Source: [Flexibacter] sp. ATCC 35208 (lineage in GTDB: Bacteria > Bacteroidota > Bacteroidia > Chitinophagales > Chitinophagaceae). From it: 64,000 nucleotides of DNA. Numbering within the stretch: position 1 is the first letter of the stretch; the number at the start of each line of letters is the position of its first letter. Below are positions 1 to 10,082 of the stretch, in pieces. The position numbers and the translations under genes are program-made. The stretch spans positions 1 through 64,000 of the forward strand of contig NZ_MTKN01000009.1 in the NCBI RefSeq assembly GCF_001975825.1, read 5' to 3'. The notes under the pieces are model-generated. The model saw only the letters and a list, made by a program, of their open reading frames with translations. It did not search any database and was not told the DNA's origin.

Positions 1-311
1 AAGTATAAACAACTTCTATATAAAACAAATTATCACCTAATTTTTACTGAAATTATTTTTCAGTCAATAAAAAAAGCCACTACCTTGAAAGGTAGCGGCG
101 GATCATTTTATCAACCAAAATCAAAATCAAATATTTAAAATTAATCTCCTATTAAAATGAATTATCCATTTACCTATCTAGAACTCATTTCACAAATAGG
201 CATTTGTAATTGATAATCAATACTTAAATGATAATTATGAAATGAGTTCTAATTGTATTATTCAGGTATCTGCATTATTCCTTTTCCGTCAGATCAATCA
301 TTTTCCCTCTC
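1..311. other. Intergenic region at left edge with hairpins
   Basis: No gene is seen in these 311 bases. They contain a minus-strand intrinsic terminator at 76-99, and a pair of perfect 14-bp inverted arms at 179-192 and 238-251 (TAGAACTCATTTCA and its complement) enclosing a 45-base AT-rich loop. The stretch lies downstream of the minus-strand peptidase operon. The gene to the left is outside the window. Confidence 0.6.
68..99 (-). terminator. Intrinsic terminator, minus strand
   Basis: Read on the minus strand, a GC-rich stem (GCCGCTACCTT / AAGGTAGTGGC with one wobble pair) is followed directly by a run of T. It probably ends the long minus-strand operon whose last gene is the S9 peptidase stopping at 312, although about 210 bases separate them. 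Confidence 0.6.
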
Positions 312-2870
312 TTAATATTTCTGATCTACATTTCTCTCATCCACACTTATCCCCTCACTCATCCATCCCGGCATAGCCGTCTTCTTCAAATAATGATCAA
401 AAAAACCTTGCATACGAATGGTAAAATCCTTCTGCGCCGGCAAATCTTCCAACGTATGATTACCACCTTTATAATTCAGTAACCACGCCGGACGCTGCAA
501 CCTACGCATACTCAGGAACAGATCCAGTCCTTGTGTAAAAGGTACTGCTCCATCTTTATCGTTATGAAAGATCATCAATGGTGTATGTATCTTATCAGCA
601 TTAAAAATAGCAGAATTGCTAATATACCCTTCCTTATCTTCCCACAGGCTCTTCCCCATTCTATACTGCTCTGATTCAAACTTAAACAGACATGGCGCAC
701 CATTCTGTCGCATCGCCGTATAGTTGTAAGTCATATTCACCACACCCGCACCAATATTCGCACATTTAAATACATCCGTTCTTGTCACGAGGTAAGCGGC
801 TTCATAACCACCAAAGCTATGACCCTGTAAACCAACTGCATCTTTATCAGCAATTTTTTTATCAATCAGAGATTTCACCCCACTCACCACACAATTATAC
901 ACACTCTCACCCGGCTTACCTATCACATAATGCACATCCGGGCGAAATACCAGGTACCCATTGCTTACATAGGTACTAATATTGATCGTACTTGTGCTAT
1001 ACTCAGGTACAATATATTCATGCAGATCCTGGGAATGTGTTTCATAGAAATCTACAATCATAGGATAAACTTTTGTTGAATCATATCCCTCCGGCAGGTA
1101 CAACAAACCTTCGTCATCTCTGCCATCAAAAGTTTTCCAACTTACTACCTTCACATCACCCCATTTGTAATCTTCCTGTTGCGGATTAAAATCAGTCAGT
1201 TGCCTTGTTTTCTTAAAATCAATATCACCATACCATATATCCGGGTTGACCTGGTAACTTTCCTTTGTAAAGATGCAGGAACGACCATCACCTGATATAG
1301 AACCAATCTTCACATTATAATCCGGATTATCTGCTACGCTTTCTACTTTCCCCACAGATTGCAATTTGTACAATCCACGTGACTTTGTATTTTCATTGAA
1401 ACTACGCAGCAATATAGGCTTGCTCAGATCCATCCGTTCCATATATTCCGCTCCGTTCAGGCGCAACACCACTTTATGCTGACGGCCATACTGACCTGTC
1501 AGTGAATAAGGTTTGCGCTGACCTGTCAGGTCTACCGCCCACATATCATACCTGTCATAGAATACCGCCGTATTCCCACCATCCAGGTAGCCTGCCAGCC
1601 CATAAGCAGGATTACGCCCCGGTTGGTCCCACTCCTCATCATTCACAGGAAAACCAATCTGATCAGAGATGTTTATAAAATTGCCTGTACTCAGATCAAT
1701 CTTTTCCCATATCTTTTTCTGTGTATCATAGTAAATAGCGAATTTACCATTCGGGCTCCAACCCGGCGTTTCATAACTATCTTTTGCAATCAGTCTTTTT
1801 TCTCCTGTATGGACATTTACCAGGTAAATGTCCACATTGCTATTATAGCGGTAATCGATATCCACTTTGTAAGGAGCCGGATCCAATGCAAGCACATAAT
1901 CAAATGCTTCGCTGGATGGTGTCACCAGCTGACCATACATTTCAGGTGCTACTTCTACCACCGTCTTTGTATCGATGTTATACACAAACTTCGCCTGGTT
2001 CATCATGTTCTTGTCATACACCCCCCTGCGTTGCAAACGTTGTGTCACCGGCTCATTCCATGTCCACAGTTCCAGCTGGAAACCGGTATTCTGTGGTTGC
2101 GGACGCATCACAGGTTGCGCTGTACGCATTACATCAAGTACAAACTGTTTGGTTCCTGCTGTAACTGGCGGCGCCTGTTCGTTTACGCTATAACCTGCAG
2201 GTGCTTTTACGTCCCTGTAATCAAACACGAAGGTGGCCTTTCCACTTTTTATAGAAAAATAATACACCTTTTTGTCAGACAAGACCGTCCCCTCTTTCCT
2301 GCCCATATTAAAGTTAAAATCATCAATCGGTCCTGTAAACAACACCGCATGTTTTCCCTTTAACGGACCTGCCAGCAACTGGTTTCCCTTGACGTAAATA
2401 ACCCCGCCGTCATAGAAATTACACCTGCCTACACCATTCAGTACAGTGCTGTCGCCAGTGTTTATATCTACGACTACCTGTTTACCGGAAGCGCTGTAAC
2501 TCAAAGTCGTACCATTGTCATTACCAACAAAATAGCTACTCCGGGTCCAGTATTCTTCATGTCCGTCTTTCAAACGTCTCAGCACAGTGGAATCATTTCT
2601 GGTGAACTTTATCCACTTTCCCCTGCCTATAAATTCAGGACTGTTCATATTACTAAAGGTGGTCGCTTTGCCACTCGCCGTATTCACCAGGTACTGTAAG
2701 CCCTGCTCATCTCCGCTATAGCGGTACAGCATCCACTGACCATCGTAGGATAGGGATGGCGTTCCAATTCTTTTCCATTCGTTATACGCAGTCGTATCGA
2801 TTGTTTTTTTCTGAGCGACTGCGACCTGCATTCCCAGCAGTGCCACCAGCATTAATTTCCCTTTCATCAA
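312..2870 (-). CDS. S9 family prolyl-oligopeptidase-like serine peptidase, exported
   Basis: Protein of 852 residues with an N-terminal signal peptide (cleavage likely after AQ at about 20), a long beta-propeller-like region, and a C-terminal alpha/beta-hydrolase domain. The nucleophile motif GHSFGG places Ser at about 685; a GNDKDG-like segment gives Asp near 773, and GGNH gives His near 805, so the catalytic triad looks complete. The family cleaves short peptides, often after proline, or removes dipeptides. Its start codon overlaps the stop of the upstream thioredoxin-like gene (ATGA), so the two are translationally coupled. As last gene of a SusC/SusD operon it suggests that the imported substrate is peptide. 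The exact specificity cannot be read. Confidence 0.88.
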   Translation of the reverse strand: MMKGKLMLVALLGMQVAVAQKKTIDTTAYNEWKRIGTPSLSYDGQWMLYRYSGDEQGLQYLVNTASGKATTFSNMNSPEFIGRGKWIKFTRNDSTVLRRLKDGHEEYWTRSSYFVGNDNGTTLSYSASGKQVVVDINTGDSTVLNGVGRCNFYDGGVIYVKGNQLLAGPLKGKHAVLFTGPIDDFNFNMGRKEGTVLSDKKVYYFSIKSGKATFVFDYRDVKAPAGYSVNEQAPPVTAGTKQFVLDVMRTAQPVMRPQPQNTGFQLELWTWNEPVTQRLQRRGVYDKNMMNQAKFVYNIDTKTVVEVAPEMYGQLVTPSSEAFDYVLALDPAPYKVDIDYRYNSNVDIYLVNVHTGEKRLIAKDSYETPGWSPNGKFAIYYDTQKKIWEKIDLSTGNFINISDQIGFPVNDEEWDQPGRNPAYGLAGYLDGGNTAVFYDRYDMWAVDLTGQRKPYSLTGQYGRQHKVVLRLNGAEYMERMDLSKPILLRSFNENTKSRGLYKLQSVGKVESVADNPDYNVKIGSISGDGRSCIFTKESYQVNPDIWYGDIDFKKTRQLTDFNPQQEDYKWGDVKVVSWKTFDGRDDEGLLYLPEGYDSTKVYPMIVDFYETHSQDLHEYIVPEYSTSTINISTYVSNGYLVFRPDVHYVIGKPGESVYNCVVSGVKSLIDKKIADKDAVGLQGHSFGGYEAAYLVTRTDVFKCANIGAGVVNMTYNYTAMRQNGAPCLFKFESEQYRMGKSLWEDKEGYISNSAIFNADKIHTPLMIFHNDKDGAVPFTQGLDLFLSMRRLQRPAWLLNYKGGNHTLEDLPAQKDFTIRMQGFFDHYLKKTAMPGWMSEGISVDERNVDQKY

Positions 2871-4864
2871 TTCTCATTTTTTAACAGGTCAATTACATAG
2901 CTCAGTTCATCCACCAGTTTGCTCGCACTACCACCATATCCTTCTGATGTCCAGCGGATCACGCCATTCTTCAGCACCACCTTGCGTGGAATACCTGATG
3001 ACCTGAACACCGATACCATAGATCTGAATACCTGGTCCTGTGCACCTTTGCCTGTAATTTCATCCAACAATACATTGAAGCGGTAACCTGATTTGCTAAT
3101 ATAGCTCTTGATTTCCTCTTTATAGTTTTTATTGGCAGCCTGCGTAGCAATAAAATAAAATGCGACATGCTTATCTTTCGCATATTTATCTACCACCATC
3201 TGCATACCGGGGAATGCTGATTTACAAGGTGTACACCACATGGCCCAGAAATCTATCACTACTATTTTATCTTTAAAATCTGTAGCACTGCTAACCGTCC
3301 TGCCATTTAAATCTTTTAATTTAAATGGAGTATATTTTTCACTGATCAGGTGAGACTTAATTTCAGATCTAAACTTCTCTACATCTGCAGCAGGTTTCAG
3401 CCTTTCCATATATGCATCAAAACCATCTTCCTTCCCATTCATTGCTACATATTCCTTCTTCAGTTTCTCAATCATACCCGGCGTAGCTGCATTATTACTT
3501 ACACCTGTTTCCAGTACTGCCGCTGCCTGTGCTGTATTGCCGGTATGCTCCAGGATGTCGATATGTGCATCATTCAGTTTTGCATTGGTATAGATAAAGG
3601 CTGGAGAGATCATACGAAGATAGGGCATCGCTTCTGCATAGCGGCCCATTTTGTCCAGCATGCGTACCTGTACAGCCAGTTTTTTATCCAGCTGACTCAT
3701 TGCAAATTCATCTGCCTGGTTGGGAGTAAAGCGCAGGTTTTCATTGTAAGAGCCATCATGTACTTTGCTGATCAGTTCTTTCATCATGGCATTTCCTAAA
3801 GGATATATACTATCCAGCGGCATACTGTTTGTCATGAAATGACGTTCTACATTCCAGCGATAAATTTCTACCAGGGAAGCGAAGTCCATTTGTGGCAGCA
3901 ATGCAATCAGTTTATCGAATTGTCCTGTTGCCACATAGCCAACTGCGAGTTCCCTATAGATGCCGTAGTACATATACTGCTGTTCAGCACCGGAATCTTT
4001 GCGCATTTCTGCAACCGGGAAGTCCTGCAAAAATTTCTCCATCTTACCCAGTTTAGCATCGTTCTGCTCACTATTATAAGCAGCCGTATATGCCTGATGG
4101 CGTGCCTGACGACCATGAGGATATTTAGCTAATAATACTGCTTTTACAGAATCCCCTTTGTGGGTATCTTTCAGTTCAAACTGATAAGTGCTAAAGATCT
4201 GGTAATAGTTAGATTCATCGATGTCTGGTAAACCTGCCAGACGAACGAGGTTTCTCTCCACCTTTTCATTGTATTCATCACCCAGGCTCATTTTCAGCAT
4301 AGCCAGGTAATCACCGAAATAACGTGGCATGTACTGGGGATAATTTTTCATTTCCTTACGTATCCACATTTCCAGCGCTTCATCACTGATATTGAATTTT
4401 TCGAAGTATCCCTGCGGCGCATGACCGAAGGAAGGTTTACGGAATAAACCCCATGCCAGTGCGCCACCAGGCAGCGCTACACCCTGTTTATTAATAGTGG
4501 TTTCTGCAAAGCCATAATCACTATTGTTATCATAAGCGGCGATCTGACCATCCTGTTCTACATAGAATTTGAATGCTACAAACGCACAGTTCTCCGGCAC
4601 TAAATATTTTGCATCATAGGTGCCATTGTGCAACTGCAGGTTCACATCATCCAATCCCCATCTGTAGTTGCGGTAGGTGTACACCATCCCACGGATATGC
4701 TCCTTTCCTGCCAGCGGACCGCCAGCGGGATTGTAATGAATGGTCAACGTATCGCCTGCTACGGGCACACCACTTTTTTGTAACCTGCTGCTATCTGTCT
4801 GGCTAAAGCCAACACCTGGCACCGCCAGCATCATAGCCAGCGCACTGATCCATGTATACTTCAT
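2867..4864 (-). CDS. TlpA-like thioredoxin-fold protein, exported
   Basis: A start at 4864 (MKYTWIS) is preferred over an upstream ATG at 4924, because it begins a normal signal peptide ending near FSQ. The product is about 665 residues: a long N-terminal region with mostly helical character and an open domain assignment, then a C-terminal AhpC/TSA-thioredoxin domain with FWAMWCTPCK, the active-site cysteines being about residues 544 and 547. Such TlpA-like proteins reduce or isomerise disulfides in the periplasm. It sits between SusD and the S9 peptidase, overlapping the peptidase start by 4 bases, a frequent arrangement in Chitinophaga-type peptide-uptake loci. Its partner is unknown. Confidence 0.85.
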   Translation of the reverse strand: MKYTWISALAMMLAVPGVGFSQTDSSRLQKSGVPVAGDTLTIHYNPAGGPLAGKEHIRGMVYTYRNYRWGLDDVNLQLHNGTYDAKYLVPENCAFVAFKFYVEQDGQIAAYDNNSDYGFAETTINKQGVALPGGALAWGLFRKPSFGHAPQGYFEKFNISDEALEMWIRKEMKNYPQYMPRYFGDYLAMLKMSLGDEYNEKVERNLVRLAGLPDIDESNYYQIFSTYQFELKDTHKGDSVKAVLLAKYPHGRQARHQAYTAAYNSEQNDAKLGKMEKFLQDFPVAEMRKDSGAEQQYMYYGIYRELAVGYVATGQFDKLIALLPQMDFASLVEIYRWNVERHFMTNSMPLDSIYPLGNAMMKELISKVHDGSYNENLRFTPNQADEFAMSQLDKKLAVQVRMLDKMGRYAEAMPYLRMISPAFIYTNAKLNDAHIDILEHTGNTAQAAAVLETGVSNNAATPGMIEKLKKEYVAMNGKEDGFDAYMERLKPAADVEKFRSEIKSHLISEKYTPFKLKDLNGRTVSSATDFKDKIVVIDFWAMWCTPCKSAFPGMQMVVDKYAKDKHVAFYFIATQAANKNYKEEIKSYISKSGYRFNVLLDEITGKGAQDQVFRSMVSVFRSSGIPRKVVLKNGVIRWTSEGYGGSASKLVDELSYVIDLLKNEN

Positions 4865-4939
4865 TGTTGGGTTGTTTGTAAGGCGTACGGGAGAGAGCTG
4901 TGACACTCTCCCCCAACACCTCATTATGGTTGGTTTTTG

Positions 4940-6298
4940 TTACTCTGGATTTTGTTCTATCTCTGGATTTAACAGGATATACTTGTTGCCAATCGGGAAA
5001 ACATAGCGATTACTGTTTGGCAATAATGTAGTGGTGACACCCTTAAAAGTGCGGGATATTGTTACCTGGTAGGCCGCATCTTTGTTCAGGCGTTTCTGGT
5101 CAAACCATCTGAGACCTGTACCGAAAAATTCTCTTCTTCTTTCTGCGATCACGAGTTGCATCGCGTCTGCACCGGTAGCTGCATCTACTGCTACGTAGTC
5201 GGTAGTAGCAAAACGTTTTTCACGGATGGAGTTGATCATACTCACAGCAGTGCTGGCATCATTTGAGCGGGCAGCTGCTTCGGCTATGATCAGCATCATT
5301 TCAGGCACGTTTGGCCCCTGGTAGAGCGGATAGTACTCGCGTGTATACATATAGCGGGAGTAGCCGTAACCGTTGAATGTAGGATAGAAGTTACTACCTG
5401 GACTTACGAACAGTTTATAACGCAGATCATTCGTACCCAGCAATGTGAGCAACGCTGTATCCAGCTGCATACCCTGGTAATATCCATTGCTGACCTTAGA
5501 GAAGATCACTTCAGGATCTTTCAGACGCTGTGGAAAGTCGGAAGTGCTGGTCTGGTAATTACGCAGGTCAAGCAAACCATTCTGCAATGCCAGCGCCTGT
5601 TCTGCATAACTACGCGCTTTGTCAAACTGTCTTATGCACAGGTATACTCTTGCCAGTACCGCATACACACCTGCTTTGGATGGACGGGTATTGTAGTCTG
5701 GCAAAGATGGCAATGCATCTACAGATGCCAGCAGGTCAGTCAGGATCTGGTTGTACACAGTCTGTACAGAAGCCCTCTTCAAACTGGCGTACAAATCAGT
5801 AGATACCACCATAGGTATACCCAGGTCAGTAGAAGCTGTTGTACTGTCATACTGTTTACCATATAGATTTACCAGTACCCAAAAGGTATATGCACGATGT
5901 ACCAATGCTTCAGCATAAATCTGCTTTTTATCGGCATCTGTACCTTTTGTACTGTTCAGCACACCTTCCAGCGTGAGGTTACAGTTGTAAATGGTTTTAT
6001 ACATTTTATCCCAGTCAGCATCAGATTGTGCATCTGCCCAGTATTGAGATTTCCATTGATAAGCATTGTAATAGATATCAGTCATCTGGATCTGTTTGTT
6101 CGTATCCAGGAACCGGGTATCATCGTTGGAATAGGTAGCCAGCCCGAAACAGTTCTCCATTTCGCTGGAGTTATCCATCAGCGCCCTGTAATCACTGGTA
6201 TAGGTCAGCACCCGCTGTCCTATCTGATCGATCTCCACGTATTTTCGGCAACCTGTTGCTAACAGTGCAACCGCTATATAGAAAATTACTTTTTTCAT
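4940..6298 (-). CDS. RagB/SusD family substrate-binding lipoprotein
   Basis: 452 residues; the signal sequence ends in the lipobox LATGC, so Cys17 should be lipidated and the protein placed at the outer membrane surface. The helical, tetratricopeptide-like body and the terminal RREFFGTGLRWFDQKR region are typical of SusD. The family forms a lid over its SusC partner and captures oligosaccharide or peptide. The start codon shares one base with the stop of the SusC gene upstream (TAATG), showing coupled translation. At 452 residues it is somewhat short for the family but has both ends. Confidence 0.9.
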   Translation of the reverse strand: MKKVIFYIAVALLATGCRKYVEIDQIGQRVLTYTSDYRALMDNSSEMENCFGLATYSNDDTRFLDTNKQIQMTDIYYNAYQWKSQYWADAQSDADWDKMYKTIYNCNLTLEGVLNSTKGTDADKKQIYAEALVHRAYTFWVLVNLYGKQYDSTTASTDLGIPMVVSTDLYASLKRASVQTVYNQILTDLLASVDALPSLPDYNTRPSKAGVYAVLARVYLCIRQFDKARSYAEQALALQNGLLDLRNYQTSTSDFPQRLKDPEVIFSKVSNGYYQGMQLDTALLTLLGTNDLRYKLFVSPGSNFYPTFNGYGYSRYMYTREYYPLYQGPNVPEMMLIIAEAAARSNDASTAVSMINSIREKRFATTDYVAVDAATGADAMQLVIAERRREFFGTGLRWFDQKRLNKDAAYQVTISRTFKGVTTTLLPNSNRYVFPIGNKYILLNPEIEQNPE

Positions 6299-9200
6299 TA
6301 GAATGATGCATTAATGTTAAACAAATAGCTGGTCACCGGAGGCGCACTGTAAAAACTGCTGCTGGCGTTCAGGTACTGCGGATCATATTTTTCCTTGTTC
6401 GCTGCCCAGATCATCCCCAGGTTACGCACATTGCCACTAATGGAAAGGCTCTTGATCACCTTCTTAGGCAACATGCTTTGTGGGAAATGATAACCCAGTG
6501 AAATCTGCTGCAGGCGGATATTGTCGCCACTTCTTAACAGCTTATCTGAAAATTGATAACGCTGGAAGCTATTGTAGTTCAGGTTATCGAGGCCAGGCAC
6601 TATCGTGTGTGCTTCGTCACCTGCTTCACGCCATCTCTTTGCAAAATCTTCCTGGCGACCCAGTACACCATAGAAAGAAGAGTACTGAGGATAACCATTC
6701 ACTGATGGTTTCATAAACTTACCACCCATGTAATAAGTAATCTGTACCTGCAGGTCAAAATTCTTATACCTGAAGTTGTTCAGGAATCCCCCATAGTAAG
6801 GAGCAGCTTTCACACCTGCATATTTCAGGTCATCTTTACTAAAAGTGGTTGGAATCGCTTCTGTACTTTTGATGATCTTATTATTCTTATCGTAGATCTG
6901 CGTCTGACCGGTTTCATCCAGGCCTGCAGAACGGTATACAAACTGAGCTCCGATTGGATAACCATCCAACGTCTGTGCACCGCCTAAGAGAGCATTCACA
7001 GTAAAATTGTTGTAACGGCTGTCTGTTACCTTATTAGTGCTGTAAGCAAAGTTGATGTTAGACCTGAAGGTCATATCTTTTGTATCCATCCAGGTGGCTG
7101 TCAGCCCCAGGTCAATACCATGGCTCTGGAGTTTACCTGAGTTGAAGTATACGTAAGACCATCCATAAGTAGAGTTGTACGGCTGGTACACTACAATACC
7201 ATTGCTCCATTTATGATATACATCGATGCTGGCAGTGAGGCGGTTGTTGAACACGCCGATATCCAGGCCACCATTCAGGGTGCGGGTAGTTTCCCATTGC
7301 AGCTGCTGGTTAGCCGGATTGCTGATAGTACCTGTTGGCAACTGTGTGTTATTGTCAGTAGAACCCAGGGTAATGACGGCTATATTATAACCTGCCAATG
7401 GAACAGAACCACCTGTACCGTAAGTCAGCCGTGCACTCAGGTTACTCAGCCAGCTGAATGACTGCATAAAGTTTTCCTGCTGAACGTTCCATTTACCACC
7501 TATAGACCAGAAAGGTTTTGCACGTTTGCTGCGATCAATACCTAACAGGGTATAATCATCAAAGCGGGCACTACCAGACAGGTCATACTTCGCTTTGTAA
7601 TTGTAAGCCACATTACCAAAGTAAGACAGGTAACGGTTCCTCTGCTCTGTGATGGCACTCAGGTTATTACCAATCTGCTGGGTGTACCCATACATTGTAT
7701 TGTAATAGGTGGATGGATCGATGGAACCAAAGGTATTTGCATCCTGATCATATCCATAACGGGTACTCGCATCACCTTTTGTATACGTCTGGCGTATTTC
7801 AGAACCTGCCAGCGCTGTAATGTGATGATAACTGTGAATGGTTTTATTGAAATTCAGTTGTCCGCGCAGTGCATATTCACTGTTCATAGACTGCTGGATA
7901 TAATAAGTACCCCCGTAAGGAATACTATACACTGGTCTGCCCGTAGTAGAAGATATAGTAGTAAAAGTATTCATATTCATACGACCCACATAGCTGTCTA
8001 TTTCATTGATCGTGCTCAGGTAATAGTTATAACGCTGATACTGACCAGATACATCTGCTGTCAGCCATGGCGTGATCTTAACATTGATACCGGAATTGAA
8101 TCGGGCTGTATTGGCAGTACTCTTGTTATTGCTATAGTTTAACTCCTGGATAGCGTTATAGGTAAAGGGAAGATAACCAAGGTTCGTCAGGCTGTCTGCA
8201 AATTCCGGACGGAATTTAATAGAACGTTGTATCAGGCTACCATCGCTGTTTACCAGCATATCGTATGGACGAAGAGATGTGGTAGTAGCGCCCAATGCAT
8301 CTACTGCGGCCTGGTTCGTTTTTGTATTAGCAATCTGGTAGCTAAAACCTGTACTGATCGTCACCCTGTTGTTCCACAGTTTATTGGAGAGGTTAGCTGT
8401 CAGGTTAGTATTGTCAGCATTGTTACTTCTATAAATTGGATTATCCCTGTTATGGTTGGCAGAGATGTAATAAGAATTGACATCATTACCACCGGAAATA
8501 GACAGGTTATACTGCTGTGAGATTGCTTTGCGTAGCAGGTATTGCCTGATCTGTCCTTCATTACTGCGTTTAGAAATTTCATCTATGGCCGCATCCGCTT
8601 CTGCCTGTGTCGCTTCGCCACGCTGTACTTTGAAGAGCCATTCCTGCACTTCACTTGGATTACTTGCATACAAAGGATCATAATAATCACTCTGCTTGGC
8701 ATCAGTAATAAATCCCTTGTTCACCAGGTCTTTTTCCAGGTCTACATACTCAGCAGTGCTCATCCAGTGCATTTTGGAAAATTTTGGCGCAGACGCCACC
8801 CCAACGGTGGAAGAAAAGTTCAACGTAGGTAACCCTTTCTTACCGTGCTTGGTCGTGATCACGATCACACCATTCGCACCTTTTGCCCCCCATACAGAAG
8901 TGGCTACCGCATCCTTGAGGAAAGTGATCTGGTCAATATCTTCAGGGTTGATTTTAGACAGTACAGTATTGTTGGCCATCTGGGAATTACCAATGGAGGT
9001 CAGTCTTTGGTTATCACCGACAGCAATCATGGGGAAACCATCTATCACCACCAGCGGTTCTGAATTAGTAGCATAGGTATTGGTACTTCTGATCTGTACA
9101 AGACCGGTGTTCACATCTATTTTCACACCCGGTACCTTACCTTCCAGTCTTTGCATGATATCAATTGTAGGTGTAGCTGCAATTTCTTTTGCAGTGATCA

Positions 9201-9936
9201 CACCATAAGACCCTGTAGCTCTTTCTTTGGAAATCGTCTGGTAACCGGTGCTCACACTCACAGTAACTTCATCTACATTCACCACCTGTCTTTTCAAAGC
9301 AATATCCAGTGTGGTGGTATTGGTGATCTTTATCTCCTGTGGCTCAAACCCTACAAATGTAATTACCAGCACATCGCCCACTTTTGCATTCAGGTCAAAA
9401 TACCCTTTTGAATTGGTGATCACAGACACGGGGCTATTCTTCACCTTCACAGTCGCACCTTCCAGCGGGTATCCACCGGCCTCGTGCACGATACCTTCTA
9501 CAGGTACAGTACTGATCACTTCAGGTACACCCGGCAGTTTTATCTTCTTACTCACGAAGATCGTCTGCTCGCGGATCAGGTATTGCAGGGATTGATTTTT
9601 GAAGATCAGTTCCAGGAACTGGTTCAGCGGCATGTTAGTCGCTGCTACAGAAACCGGAGCGGCTTCAGACAATAATTCACGGTCACAGAATACGAGATAT
9701 CCTGTTTGTATACGAATAGTAGAAAATGTTTTTTCCAGCGAGATATTATTGCCGGACATTGTCACTGATTGAGATCGACCACTTGCATAAACCCCCATGA
9801 ATGCAACGGTCATTAATACGATGGTTAGCTTCATAACTAACATAATTTTGGCTGACAACCGGCTTCCATAAAGCCGGTAAAAAGGCATGACACGGTCGGC
9901 CCGGTCACAAAAAGCAATTTTTTGCATACCTTGCAT
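6298..9936 (-). CDS. SusC/RagA TonB-dependent outer membrane transporter with STN domain
   Basis: 1212 residues. After a long leader with a hydrophobic signal segment (about 34-55, ending GRSQS) come an STN domain (about 60-140), a carboxypeptidase-like regulatory domain (EGATVKVKNSPVSVITNSKGYFDL), a plug (about 225-360, with FLKDAVATSVWGAKGANGV) and a 22-strand-type barrel ending in an aromatic, NINASF. The STN domain predicts trans-envelope signalling to the FecR/sigma pair encoded just upstream on the same strand. The true start could be an ATG at 9888 (MPFYRLYGS) rather than 9936. The ligand is unknown; the downstream peptidase favours peptides. Confidence 0.92.
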   Translation of the reverse strand: MQGMQKIAFCDRADRVMPFYRLYGSRLSAKIMLVMKLTIVLMTVAFMGVYASGRSQSVTMSGNNISLEKTFSTIRIQTGYLVFCDRELLSEAAPVSVAATNMPLNQFLELIFKNQSLQYLIREQTIFVSKKIKLPGVPEVISTVPVEGIVHEAGGYPLEGATVKVKNSPVSVITNSKGYFDLNAKVGDVLVITFVGFEPQEIKITNTTTLDIALKRQVVNVDEVTVSVSTGYQTISKERATGSYGVITAKEIAATPTIDIMQRLEGKVPGVKIDVNTGLVQIRSTNTYATNSEPLVVIDGFPMIAVGDNQRLTSIGNSQMANNTVLSKINPEDIDQITFLKDAVATSVWGAKGANGVIVITTKHGKKGLPTLNFSSTVGVASAPKFSKMHWMSTAEYVDLEKDLVNKGFITDAKQSDYYDPLYASNPSEVQEWLFKVQRGEATQAEADAAIDEISKRSNEGQIRQYLLRKAISQQYNLSISGGNDVNSYYISANHNRDNPIYRSNNADNTNLTANLSNKLWNNRVTISTGFSYQIANTKTNQAAVDALGATTTSLRPYDMLVNSDGSLIQRSIKFRPEFADSLTNLGYLPFTYNAIQELNYSNNKSTANTARFNSGINVKITPWLTADVSGQYQRYNYYLSTINEIDSYVGRMNMNTFTTISSTTGRPVYSIPYGGTYYIQQSMNSEYALRGQLNFNKTIHSYHHITALAGSEIRQTYTKGDASTRYGYDQDANTFGSIDPSTYYNTMYGYTQQIGNNLSAITEQRNRYLSYFGNVAYNYKAKYDLSGSARFDDYTLLGIDRSKRAKPFWSIGGKWNVQQENFMQSFSWLSNLSARLTYGTGGSVPLAGYNIAVITLGSTDNNTQLPTGTISNPANQQLQWETTRTLNGGLDIGVFNNRLTASIDVYHKWSNGIVVYQPYNSTYGWSYVYFNSGKLQSHGIDLGLTATWMDTKDMTFRSNINFAYSTNKVTDSRYNNFTVNALLGGAQTLDGYPIGAQFVYRSAGLDETGQTQIYDKNNKIIKSTEAIPTTFSKDDLKYAGVKAAPYYGGFLNNFRYKNFDLQVQITYYMGGKFMKPSVNGYPQYSSFYGVLGRQEDFAKRWREAGDEAHTIVPGLDNLNYNSFQRYQFSDKLLRSGDNIRLQQISLGYHFPQSMLPKKVIKSLSISGNVRNLGMIWAANKEKYDPQYLNASSSFYSAPPVTSYLFNINASF

Positions 9937-10004
9937 TTGGTTTGGTTGATTGAAAAATTCAGTTGTCCCTAAATAATTGTCTATTCAGTGCATCCGGACC
10001 TTAG

Positions 10005-10030
10005 CCGCTCAGAATCCTACCTCTGGGCGG
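10005..10030. other. Hairpin in the FecR-SusC intergenic region
   Basis: Arms CCGCTCAGA and TCTGGGCGG (one G-T wobble) enclose an 8-base loop; on the plus strand a T run follows, so it has the form of a plus-strand intrinsic terminator, although no plus-strand gene ends here. On the minus strand it lies in the 5' leader of the SusC message and could instead limit read-through from fecR or stabilise the SusC/SusD transcript. Confidence 0.4.
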
Positions 10031-10082
10031 TTTTTCGTTTAGACGAACTTATATTGAAAAACAATTCACATGGTTGTGGTGC

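Noticed and set aside
1623..2363. Plus-strand frame of 246 codons opposite the S9 peptidase
   Set aside because: Antisense to a complete peptidase gene; composition is rich in Cys, His and Ile, as in reverse frames, with no recognised domain.
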